This document shows positions 1 through 10,177 of a stretch of DNA of 64,000 nucleotides, one piece after another. The notes below the pieces were generated by a model. That model saw nothing but the letters and a program-made list of their open reading frames with translations, was not told where the DNA came from and ran no database searches. Within the stretch, counting starts at the first letter, position 1; the number at the start of each line of letters is the position of its first letter. A program made the position numbers and the translations under genes. Origin of the DNA: Tupaia tana (taxonomy: Eukaryota; Chordata; Mammalia; Scandentia; Tupaiidae); the NCBI GenBank assembly GCA_026018925.1, contig JAKSZU010000008.1, forward strand, positions 5,694,415 through 5,758,414. Reading direction: 5' to 3'.

Positions 1-91
1 ATGCACGTCCATGTTTATTGCTAATATCTGTAATAACTAATCTATGGAAGCTACCTAAGTGTTCATCAACAGGTAAGGAAAATGTGGTGTA

Positions 92-359
92 TATGAGGGA
101 GCTTCAAAAAGCTTATGAAAACATACTATAAAAAATAAAACTATGCGTGGATTTTGAAAAATTTTTGTGTCAAAATAAACTCATGCTTTAATTCCATTTT
201 TCTATGGGCTTTTTAAAAAAGCATTTATCTATTTATCTGTTATGATCTTTAAGTTGCTGGTCAGGGACTCAAACCACAGTCAGCCATGTAGGATTCCAGT
301 GCTTTAACCACCATGCCACCTACAGGCCTCTTCCATGAACTTTTTAAAGTTCCCTCATG
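92..359. mobile_element. Mariner-type miniature element (MITE), split by a SINE
   Basis: The ends form imperfect terminal inverted repeats of about 28 bp beginning TATGAGGG on the left and ending CCCTCATG on the right. TA dinucleotides at 90-91 and 360-361 fit the mariner target duplication. The internal sequence up to about 205 matches the 5' terminal part of the larger mariner at 15745-17249, so this is an internally deleted derivative of that family. It has no coding capacity. A short-form SINE interrupts it near the right end. Confidence 0.7.
212..329 (-). mobile_element. tRNA-derived SINE, short form, inside the MITE
   Basis: On the minus strand it has the tRNA-like head, box B and an A-rich tail that appears as T-rich sequence on the left. 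It lies inside the mariner-type element at 92-359, so it inserted later. Confidence 0.65.
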
Positions 360-392
360 TATATTCTATTCAGCCCTTTTTAAGAGAGGAAA

Positions 393-635
393 GGGCCAGC
401 TGTGTGGTAAAGCAGTAATGCACTGCTCAGAAAAGCAGGGTCCCACACGGTAACTGTAGTTTGAATCCCCAGCCAGGTCAGCCTGAAACATGTTGGGCAC
501 TCATGAGTGTCCAAGTTCCCACTTACTTCAGGAAGGGGTTCGCAGCATGACCAGACCCTGTGGAGGGTGCTCTTCCTCTCTCCCATGTGCATGTATATGT
601 TCTATCGAGAATAAAGAAAAAGATGTGAAAAAAAA
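393..635 (+). mobile_element. Old tRNA-derived SINE
   Basis: It has a diverged tRNA-like head, a box B-like GTTTGAATCC and an A-rich tail. It is much more diverged than the young long-form copies. Confidence 0.5.
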
Positions 636-640
636 CCCTA

Positions 641-850
641 GGCCAGCCATAGTGGCACAATGATGACACTCCCTGATGCCAGAACCATAGAAGGTTCTAG
701 GTTCACATCCTGAGGTCTCCCTGTGCAGGTCAGGCACACACATTAGGTGCCCATGGATCTTGGCTGGCTGAGGCTAGGATGAAGATCCCGATCTTCATAT
801 TTCTCTCTCTCTCACAGAGAAACATACAAATAAACTTTTAATTAATTAAA
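641..850 (+). mobile_element. Old tRNA-derived SINE
   Basis: A degraded GGCCAGC head, a weak box B (AGGTTCACATCC), a CT-rich stretch and an AATAAA-like A/T-rich tail follow directly on the previous SINE. Confidence 0.4.
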
Positions 851-866
851 TAATTAAAATCGGATA

Positions 867-1122
867 ATGGAGCCAGCGGTTCATGTGATGGTTAAGGCAC
901 TCAACTTCCACTTGGCTGACCACGGTTGGAGTCTTGGACCAGGAGGCTTGAAAACCATGCTGGATGCATGCATGCTCAGTATCCCAGGAGAACAGAGGAA
1001 AGGGACTGCAGCACAGTCATGCCCCTGAGGGTGATTTCTCACTTTCCCCCTCTGTCTTCTCCATCTGTCTCCAGTGAGCACTCACGCCACGTGGCACAAA
1101 CCTTAGCAACAACAACAAAAAG
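867..1122 (+). mobile_element. tRNA-derived SINE, long form, diverged
   Basis: The full architecture is present: tRNA-like head, the GGAGAAC-AGGGACTGCAG body, a CT-rich stretch, the GAGCACTCACGCC segment and an A-rich (AAC)n tail. Confidence 0.7.
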
Positions 1123-1580
1123 ATGTTAAGAAAAAAACAAAACTGTCAAAACAAGAGAAGACAATTACATTACTTGGTCACAAGGGGAACAGGAGAGGAG
1201 GACAGAAGTTTACAGAGTCAAAATGGTGGAAACACAACTGCTGATTTAATGTGAGCAGTCACTTAATCACAATGGGGGGATAAGAGAAGAAAGGAGAGGC
1301 AGAGGAGCTAAAGCCCCATCTATGGTGCAGAAGGACATGCTGTCTAAAATGGACGACGGAAACAACTGAGAGCAGCAGAAACCTGTTAGCTTACAATGTG
1401 GCGGTAACCACCTCATGAAAGAGCTAACTGCGGGAAGCTCCCTCCAGAGTGAGCTTGAGGGCGGACACTGGAAAGCAGGGGCTGCTATCCGCCTGGGCTT
1501 CCATCCTGACAACCTCAGTTTCTAAACTGTGTACCTGCGCTATCTGAACAAACTGACAAGTAAAGGTTAAAAAGAAGGGT

Positions 1581-1821
1581 TTTTGGAGAGGTTTTCGCTA
1601 TAAGGCACGTGCACTCGACAGAAAGACAGACAGAAAGCGAGAAATCACACCCCAGGGGGGATGGTCACACGGCAATCCCTTCTCCTCCATTCTCCTCTCG
1701 GGATCTTGGGCACGCACGCACACGCGCCCGGCATGAGTTTAAGTCACTGGGTCCGAGACTCAAACCGCGGTTGACTGCACAGGAGTTCAGTGACATAGCC
1801 ACTATGCCAACTGTTGGTCCC
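1581..1821 (-). mobile_element. tRNA-derived SINE, long form
   Basis: A near-complete minus-strand copy with GGAGAGG at the left and CTGTTGGTCCC at the right. A target-site duplication AAGAAGGG lies at 1572-1579 and 1822-1829. Confidence 0.85.
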
Positions 1822-4800
1822 AAGAAGGGGGTTATTAATACAGATCAAATGAATAATAATAAAGACATGCAGAAAATAATTTTCTAAGTAGTAAAAATAT
1901 ATTTAGCAAATAGTCCAGGGTCAAAAAACCAAGGAACCAAAAGCGAAGATCATAACATAAAAATTTAGACCACAGGTCTGTAAAAATACAGCTCATTTTA
2001 CCATATATTCTTCCTAAACTGGATAGAAACTGAATTGCTATACAATAAGTTACATTTCTATAATATTCACTGACTGGATTGTAGAAATAATGTTTAACTT
2101 TGTAGAAAACTTGAAAACAAAGTAAAATAAGTAAGAATTTTCACAATGCTAGTGTTCAATGAGCCATTATTACCTTTCTAAATACCTGTATTCTTGTTCT
2201 TAAACACAGTATTGGTATTAACTGCATATAATGTTAAGAACTTTAACCTTAAGCATTTTCTCATGCCATCAAATATTCTTCCAAAATCCAGAGCCCTGAC
2301 CGCAGCACACGTATGCCCCAGGATGCGATCAGTGCCCTGGGTGCTAGACAACCGGATTCTAAATTGATTATAATCACGGTACACCTGAGGAGCTTATAAA
2401 CAAGTCTGGTGGATATTTGGATAATTCGATAAAAATCCTCTGGCTTGAAATATACCTCATTCTTTAGAGAAAAGCACACAGTATTTTAAAAGCCAGCATA
2501 GCACGAGGTCACGGCAGTGCCTGCCACTTGCTAATTCTGATGTTCTATCTCAGTCACCACGGCAGAGTGCCAGCAGGAGCCAAAGACTAAGGTCTGGCCT
2601 TGGCTCCAGGCAACTCTGCGACCAGATCTGGGAAAATCTCCATGTCCTTTCCTACCTTTGTAAGAAGGGTTAAATTCCAGGATTCCGGAAGGTCCCCCAG
2701 AGCCCTAACATCTGCCCTGTCATCTGGGCTAGTTCATTTACCTGTGAATTCTGTCCCCTACCTCAGCACATCTGATACTTTAGTCACAATTGTCACAGCC
2801 CCATCCTGCCTTCTCTTGTCCATGGAGAAGAAACAATCTTAAGAGTGTTCAAGTCCTGCATTAAACAGTAAAAGCCAAATAAGGAGTGTGAAAGAATGAA
2901 AAGGTAAAGGCAGAAAAAGAGGGAGTGTCAGAAAGAACACAGAAGCACACTCACGTGGTCGCGTTTGGGAGGAAGTCACGCGTTTACCGACCATGGCTTC
3001 TCTCCATGTGCAGAAAGTGCTTTGGAAACAGGCCACTGGCGCAGGCACACCTGAAGGGCTCTGCACTGTTCCAAGCGTTTCTTGCTATTCTGCCACAATT
3101 TTGATTTCCGGCTTGCACAGAGCTGCCCTAGGGAAGAACTGCTGAAGGCCCCCCTCAATATTATGGGTCTCTCAGACAGCTGAAGGACGCCTGGTAGTGG
3201 GTTAAGTGGTGACAAGTCAGAGGACGAGAGAGGCAGACAGATGGCAGACAGATGTCACCGGGTGGGAGCACAGAATGAGCGCTGACTCGCGCTCCCTCCC
3301 TCCTGCCCCAGGGAGGCAGCCAGCTCTTCTGCTGCTGCTTTCTCTGCAGAAGCAAGCAGCTCACCCACTGCTATGGGAAGGAGACCAGGGGTCCAGGGCG
3401 AACTCGAACTGGGGGCACAACGAGGGGCCAGGGCTGCGGTGAGCATTGGAGGTGCTACCCAAGGGGAGATGCGCTCCTCGTGATGGAGCGGAGGAACAGA
3501 CAGGATGAAATAAAAAGAATTACGGAAGAAAAGAACAGGCCGAGGTACGTTTCACTACTCCACTTGCCCAAAGCTGCCAAGAACATCGAAGTAACTCAAT
3601 ATTCCCCACAACAACTAGGAACTTCCGCTTTTTAAGCAATGGGACCTATGGGGGCGAAATTCCCCAGGCGCCTAGCACCCAAGCACAGGGCTCCATCTCC
3701 CACGTAAGTGCCCTGCAGAGAGCACTAACCTTTCACTGAGGTGCGGTCCCTGAAGACCTCACAGCTCTGGTGCAGTTGGCCTGCACCTCAGTCCATCTGT
3801 GAAGCTGTGGCACCCTCCTGAAGCAAGACAAACTGCCAGAAGGCTCCTGAGTCCTAATTCAGATGCAAATTTTTCATTGTGTTTTTAGCTGAAAAGATTT
3901 AACTCTGATTATTTTCTTCCCTTCTATGTCTCATTTCCTCTCTATCCTCCCTTTTGGTACTCACATCTAGGAGAATGAAACAGTAGGGACACAGTCCAGG
4001 CTGGCCTCAGGCGCCTCTGCCTGTGGGCCTCTGCATCCCAAATCTCCAAGAGGGCAACAGTAAGCTCCACTCACACATCCCTGAGGATTACGCAGAACAC
4101 TGCACACGGGGCTCCCAATACACAGCTGCCCAACACTGACCATCTTCCATTCACTCTTGATTAACAACAAAAAAAGCACAGCCTAAATTTTCATTTTTAA
4201 GCAGAAAAGACTAAAAAAGAAAAGAAAAAGGCACCAGTTCTTAAATCCCGTGAAATTCCAACCACCTAGGGACCTCCTTAAGTGAGGAAATGTCAATCCT
4301 GAACTTAAGGTGAAGAAAAACCCAGCAGTAGTATATAGAGAAGTGAGGAGAGATACACACCCCCACAAGAGGGCTGCAAGGGAGAGGGTCTCGTGACACA
4401 GGGGCAGCATGGCACCTTCCGCCAGCTCAGACACTGACCAAGGATCGGGAGTAGCTGCCCTTCCCAGGCCCAGAGAGCCCTGGAAGGGGGAAGGCTGGCC
4501 AAGCTCTCTGAGGAGCTGACAGATGAAGCGCCATCTTACTGGCTACTTCCGGTCTTGCCAATTGCTTTCCTCTAATGGAGCACTTACTATGTAATTTAGC
4601 AGAACCTGCAGTTCTTTTGTCCCACACATCGTTTCCATCCAGACTGCAGTTGCACTGAAGACAAAAACAGTGTCTTTTAATTTGTTCCTAACAGTCACAT
4701 GGTCTTAGCAAGCACTTGGTAACTGTTAACTAAATGGAGAACGCTGAGAGTAAGTCCGAGCTTTCTATTTGGGGATGTCTTTTCAAGTCTGAAATGGACT

Positions 4801-6516
4801 CGATGGCTACATCAAACTGGAAGTCTATTTTTTGTCTATATTCCCATGACCTCAGGAATCCTCATCTCATTGGACAACTGATGGTCACTGTCTCCAACAG
4901 AATTTAAAATATCTCCTTACTCTACCCTCCAATTCAATACTACAAATAATTTACAGTAAAAACACAATAGTTCTCTTGGGAGTACCTACAGTATACACTT
5001 TGATATTTGGCCAATTTTAAGATGCCTATATTCCCAGATGTAGTCTTTACCTTCCCCCTCAGCCTTTTATTCTCCTCATCTCATTGGCTTGAAGGCGGTG
5101 TGAATACAAACTTAGAGAGGCAGCAGGCGGCAGCTCAGTGACACCTTAGGGTGCAGGGTATGAGTGATAAAGGAATATCAAACTTCAAAGAAAAGCAGTT
5201 CAAACTGAAATTTTATTACTGTGGAAGTTACAGAACTTCATGTACCTCCCAAAGTCTCTCCTGTCCTTTTACTCGAAGCTCTCCCCAAACCTACATTACT
5301 ACACCTGTGTAGTATCCCCCTGCCCCAAAGCAACCCTAACTATGTGCAAATACCCTGTGTGTGCAAAGTTACTGTACCTCTGGGATAGTGCCAGTCCTTG
5401 GGGAATAACTACCTCAGATTTGCAGATTGCTGCTGAACAAACCATTTCTCAAGACATGTGAGAGCTGTATCTTCTAAACAAGTAAGCTCGCTAAGAATGA
5501 AGTAACCATCTTAACGCTTCCTTTCAATGATCTTTATGGGAGAGCTAGAAAAACAACAGCCTAGAAAAACTGTTGAGACAAAATAGTTATTTGCATCCTC
5601 TAACTTCGGAAAATATTTAAGTGACAATGTTCTTACAATTTCCTGAGATCAGGGGAAGGCATAAGAGAACAGCACACAAATTTTCAGCTCCTTCTGGATG
5701 AGGCTTTCACTCTACGGCTTCTTTTGCTTGGACAGTTATAAATTCATAAAGGACATTCAAATATAAAAGTATTTCAAAGCCGAAATGCACCACTGGATGC
5801 TATCGTGGTCAGAGAGGGTCTGTGCCTCTCCTCCCACGGGGACTGCATCAACTACAGCACGAGCTCACGTCAGAACATGCCCCCACATAGCAACGGCCTG
5901 TGGCCAGGGAGGACTGGCTCCACCACGCTGCAGAGTTTTTAAGTCATGTTCTTTTCTGACTTTGGATTTTTCACCTGCAAAGTAAGGTCATTAAATCAAG
6001 TATCTCTACAACTTCTTTAAAACTTCTAAAAAGCTCAACCTTATCAACTACACAAAAAAACAAGTCAACTACAAAATTTTGGGCCTTTTAGGATGGCATC
6101 ATCCCCAAGTTCAAGAAGCTCAGTTTATCCACAGCCAGACATCAACGAAAGCTGCATAAAATACCTAGTTATGTACGACCCTCGTGTTTCCAAAATGCTT
6201 CCTTCTCAATTCATGTCATTTCCTAAGTCCACAGGAACAGCAGGATAGGTGGTACTACCTGTACCACACAAATGAAGACAAGACTGGGAAAGGGGCATTA
6301 CTGGTTCTAGATTTCTCATACAGTGGGGATATTTCTACTACTCATTGTAACTAAGTCATGCACTGCTATTATTACTCGCATTATCAGAAATACTGAGTTG
6401 TCAGAAAAGTCATGACACATTTTTGCAAAGGAAAATAAAAAACCAATAAAAAACCCAATAAAAAACCACAACTAGAAGCAGGTCTAAGACCCGATGAAAT
6501 GCACGTTTAAAACACT
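1822..6516. other. Mostly unique, AT-rich sequence
   Basis: I see no gene, RNA gene or young repeat here. About 3280-3480 is GC-richer without a usable ORF. About 4665-4740 looks like a worn MIR/L2-type tail. One weak exon-like segment at 4588-4654 on the minus strand is listed as a finding. Confidence 0.5.
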
Positions 6517-6518
6517 GA

Positions 6519-6715
6519 GGGGCTGGTTGGTGATGCAGCAGCAAAATGGGAGGCTCTGTTAGGAAGGCCCACACATCTGAGGACCTCCCTGAGTACGCTG
6601 GGCTTGCCTGTGTCTACAATCCAGGACGCCTGGGGATGAGTGGACTGCAACATGGAGATCTTCTCGGAGCTGCTTTAACTCTCTTTCTCACTCATGGAAT
6701 TAAAAAGAAAAATAT
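6519..6715 (+). mobile_element. Possible very old SINE
   Basis: A GGGGCTGGTTGG head, a CT-rich stretch and a terminal A-rich tail resemble the most diverged SINEs at the start of the window. The tRNA-like boxes are hardly recognisable. Confidence 0.25.
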
Positions 6716-6719
6716 AAAA

Positions 6720-8445
6720 TACTATAATTTCATTGCATAATAGCGTTGGGATCAACAGACTGCACCTACGACAACGGACTCGTAAGGTTACTGCGGGCTA
6801 TACCAGACAGCCTGGGTGTGTAGTTTACTATACCATCGGGTGTGTGTAAGCACTCGGTGTTCATACAGGAAGGAAATCTCCTAGCGACATCACTCTCCCC
6901 ATGTATTACCACTGTCAGGAAAGAAATTAACTGCCATTATTAGAGCATAAGAATGTAGTAGGCTCTAAACTAAGTGCTAGGAGGGTCACTTTATGTTTAA
7001 ATGATTAATCTGTCATCGATAGTTACTTGAGTTGATAAAACTCAGTTGAAGAACACTGACCAAACTAAACAAGCAAAGTGCTTGTGAAAGCTCTTGCAAC
7101 CATAGCTCAGTACCTCCCTCCAGGCTGCATCAAACGGTTTCCTCACCAGTGGCCCAGTAAGCTGAGTAGGACGCAGATACACTGAAGAGAGAATTTCAAT
7201 GGACAGTTTCAGCTCACAGAGACAATCTTTATCCAAGGAAATTAGTTCTCTTAAACACGGTCATTTTCATAAAAATTGTTTAAAAATTACTTTCAATTTG
7301 GTTGGCATGACATCACAGAATTAAAGACCTTGGATAAATGCAGGAAGCATTTAATATTAACTGGACTGGCCTTCAAATTATAAATAATGGCCAAACTACG
7401 AATAAAATTACCTTTATTAACATTAACAGTGTATTTTAAACTATCAAATGTGCTTTCAATAAAAAGTTTCTGAAAGTAAGTAAGATCTTATACTGAGACG
7501 TTTAAATAAGTATCACATAAAAGGATTACATTTGATAATTTCTTCATTCAACAGACCAAAGAAACTGACCACCAGCTGTGCCTCAGGAGCCGACAGGCAG
7601 AGGACTCACAAGCCATACTGTAGGTGACAGGCTCAGTTTAAAGAGCTGTTTTATGAGAAGAGAACTGCAGACGCCTCCACTCCATTTCACATGGAAAAAT
7701 TAAGCCTCTGCTGTCATGTCCAAGACAACACAAGTAAAATAAATAAATAAATATGGGGGGGGAGTTATGCATGAAACCAAAGTTCTGCAAATCATTTTGG
7801 GATATTTGAAGGGGGAAAAAAAAACCTATACACATCAGAGCACAAAGGAATATACGGCCAAAAAGACCTAATGTATTCCTTTGTGTAGATTTCCTAAAAC
7901 TAAATGATAGTAATGATTCTTTTCAAAAAAACGTAATTTTTTAATTTCAATATTTCATTTATTCATAACTAATATTACTGCATTCAGCTTTATGACAGTT
8001 TGTCTAAAACTGTAAGAAAAAATTACCAACTAAACAACTACAGAAAATGTAATAATGAAAGTCAAGTTTTTCTACTTGACTATTTTTTTATTAAAGTATT
8101 TGCTCTCTTTATAGGTAAAGTTCATGAATCATCAATCTCCTAGCAAAAATTATGTAATTTAATTTATTAAATACATCTAAACTGGAACTACACAGGGTAT
8201 GGTGGTGAGTTACACACTGAGCAAGTATAAAATGTTGGTCCAAATCCAACAGGATCTGTATCGGCAGAAATGTAACTTACTGCACTGATGTGCTGCTCCT
8301 TACAAGGGTCATTTGTACAGGGACTGTTACTACTGCTATTATCAAACTATATTTCACATCAGGTTGGATTAATTATGAATCGGTCCAGCAGAAAGTTCTC
8401 TTTCAACACAAGTAAGAATTAAACTTACATTAAGGATCATAAATG
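6720..8445. other. AT-rich unique sequence
   Basis: No gene-like signal is visible. About 6935-7015 resembles a MIR/L2 fragment with an increasing-decreasing AT profile. The rest is unassigned. Confidence 0.4.
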
Positions 8446-8449
8446 AATA

Positions 8450-8590
8450 CTGTGGGAGGTCCTAGGTTGAAACCCTACGTCTGCTACTTCCTAGCCATAC
8501 GACCTCAGGAAACATCATTCGCACCCCAGGCCTCGACTGAGGAGGTAAAAGCAGAACGAGTGACTGGCGCCTCACAGACCTAGGGACAAT
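8450..8590 (+). mobile_element. MIR element fragment
   Basis: It shows the ordered MIR landmarks in degraded form: TTGAAACCCT, then CTGCTACTTCCTAGCCATACGACC, then a purine-rich A/G block. MIRs are ancient mammal-wide tRNA-derived SINEs. Confidence 0.6.
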
Positions 8591-8606
8591 TACTGGTATA
8601 TCACAA

Positions 8607-8798
8607 GGCTGGGCACAGGGACATGCGTCCACAATCACAGCAACTTGGGCAGGCTGAGGCTGGCCTGCCACCTCAAGTCTGGTATGAACAATCCTTTCCA
8701 AAAAAGACCCAGGTGTGGTGGTGAGTGCTGCAGTCCAAGCTGGAGAGAGCTGAGGTAGGAGGGTCATGACACAGCGAGACTCTGTTTTAAGTTAAAAA
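8607..8798 (+). mobile_element. 7SL-RNA-derived SINE (Alu-like dimer), fossil
   Basis: The left arm begins GGCTGGGCACAGGG and the right arm begins near CCAGGTGTGGTGG. The end GCGAGACTCTGTTTTAA is followed by an A/T tail, matching the Alu 3' end. 7SL-derived SINEs are known from Euarchontoglires, which narrows the likely host. The copy is strongly diverged. Confidence 0.65.
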
Positions 8799-8862
8799 TA
8801 TATATATCTACACATATGTGTACATATATGTATGTGTGTAAGTATGTGTTACACATATATCA
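8797..8862. repeat. Microsatellite, mixed (TA)/(TG) repeat
   Basis: Alternating TATA, TGTG and TATG runs grow out of the A-rich tail of the 7SL SINE. Confidence 0.7.
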
Positions 8863-9188
8863 GTTAACAGTTCCTGACACCAAGTGCTCAATAGGTGTTA
8901 GTTGTTTCTATTACCAAAAGAGAACCGACTTGATCCTTTCATGAAAAACAGTTCTCATTTCAAGAAACATTAGTCAAATAGATATAATCAGAAGACTTTT
9001 TAAAATTAATTAAATGTCCACAAAGTACTTTTCACTTTAGGAGTCAATGTTCAACAAGATTTCAGTAGCTCTGTAATGTTTCTAAAGAAAACCACAGATT
9101 GGGTAAAGTCTAGACTGCACCTTGTTATGTTGGCTAGAACTGGAGGAATCTGAGAACTTAAACCATGCATTAAAATGCACATACATTA

Positions 9189-9363
9189 GGGCCGGCAAGT
9201 GGCACGGTGATTGGAGGCTCTGGACTCCCACATGGCCGACCACAGTTCAAGTCTCGGACCTGGTGGCTTGCATTCTCACCTCCTCTCTCTCTCTCTCTGA
9301 TCAAACTGGAAAATAATAATGATGATAATAAATAAAATTAAATAAAATAATTTTTAAAAAATT
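9189..9363 (+). mobile_element. tRNA-derived SINE, short form
   Basis: It has a tRNA-like head, box B, a CT run, then an A/T-rich tail, and lacks the long-form body. A target duplication CACATACAT lies at 9178-9186 and 9364-9372. Confidence 0.85.
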
Positions 9364-9466
9364 CACATACATGGGACCAGCAGAGGGCGTAAGGGTTATG
9401 TAGCTGGACTCCCACATAGTCGACTATGGTAACAGTTCCGAACCTAGCAGCTTAAAACTCACGCCA

Positions 9467-9645
9467 GGGGACCAGCAGTTGGCGTAATGGCTACGTCGCT
9501 GGACTCCCATGTAGTCGACCACAGTTCGAGTCCCGGACCCAGTGGCTTAAACTCACGCCAGGCGCATGTGTGTCCAAGATCCTGAGAGTAGAATGAAGGA
9601 GAAGGGATTGCAGTGTGGCCATGCCCCCTGGGGGGTGATTTCTCA

Positions 9646-9681
<36 letters not shown>

Positions 9682-9740
9682 TTCTGTTTTTCTGGCGAGC
9701 GCACACGCCCTATAGTGAAAATCTCTCAAGAAAAAAAAGA
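9467..9740 (+). mobile_element. tRNA-derived SINE, long form (inner copy 1)
   Basis: A complete copy with box B GTTCGAGTCCC, a (TCTG)n pyrimidine stretch, CCCTATAG and an A-rich tail. It is inserted in the SINE that begins at 9373. Confidence 0.85.
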
Positions 9741-9980
9741 GGGACCAGCAGTTAGCGTAATGGTTATGTCGCTGAACTCCCATGTAGTCAACCGCGGTTC
9801 GTGTCATGGACCCAGTGGCTTAAAACTCACGCCGGGCACGTGTGCGTGAGTGTCCAAGATCATGGCGGAGAAGGGATGGTGGCATGGCCATCTCCCCGGG
9901 GGGTGATTTCTTGCTTTCGATCTCTCTGTCTCTGTCTGGCGAGCGCATGCGCCCTATGGCAAAAACCTCTCCAAAAGAAA
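9741..9980 (+). mobile_element. tRNA-derived SINE, long form (inner copy 2)
   Basis: A complete head-to-tail neighbour of inner copy 1, ending in an interrupted A tail at the AAAACTCAC junction. Confidence 0.85.
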
Positions 9981-10140
9981 AAAACTCACACTGGACACAT
10001 GTACATGTGTGCCCTAGATCCTGAGAGGAGAATGGAGGAGAGGAGATTGCAGTGTGGCCAAATTACCCACCCCTGGGGGAGTAATTTCTCACTTTCTGTC
10101 ACTCTCTCCCAGCAAACACACACCCTATAGCAAAAATCTC

Positions 10141-10173
<33 letters not shown>

Positions 10174-10177
<4 letters not shown>

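Larger units (their letters stand above)
9373..10173 (+). mobile_element. tRNA-derived SINE, long form, split by two later SINEs
   Basis: The head is at 9373-9466 and the body and long poly(A) tail resume at 9981-10173. The break is at AAAACTCAC on both sides. Two complete SINEs at 9467-9740 and 9741-9980 fill the gap. The last segment has no head of its own, which supports one interrupted copy. Confidence 0.75.

Noticed and set aside
9467..9540. SINE heads as functional tRNA genes
   Set aside because: They keep boxes A and B but not a complete cloverleaf, and each continues into SINE body and A-rich tail.
9373..10173. Regularly spaced repeats as a CRISPR-like array
   Set aside because: The spaced repeats are SINEs of different ages with target duplications in a mammalian genome.
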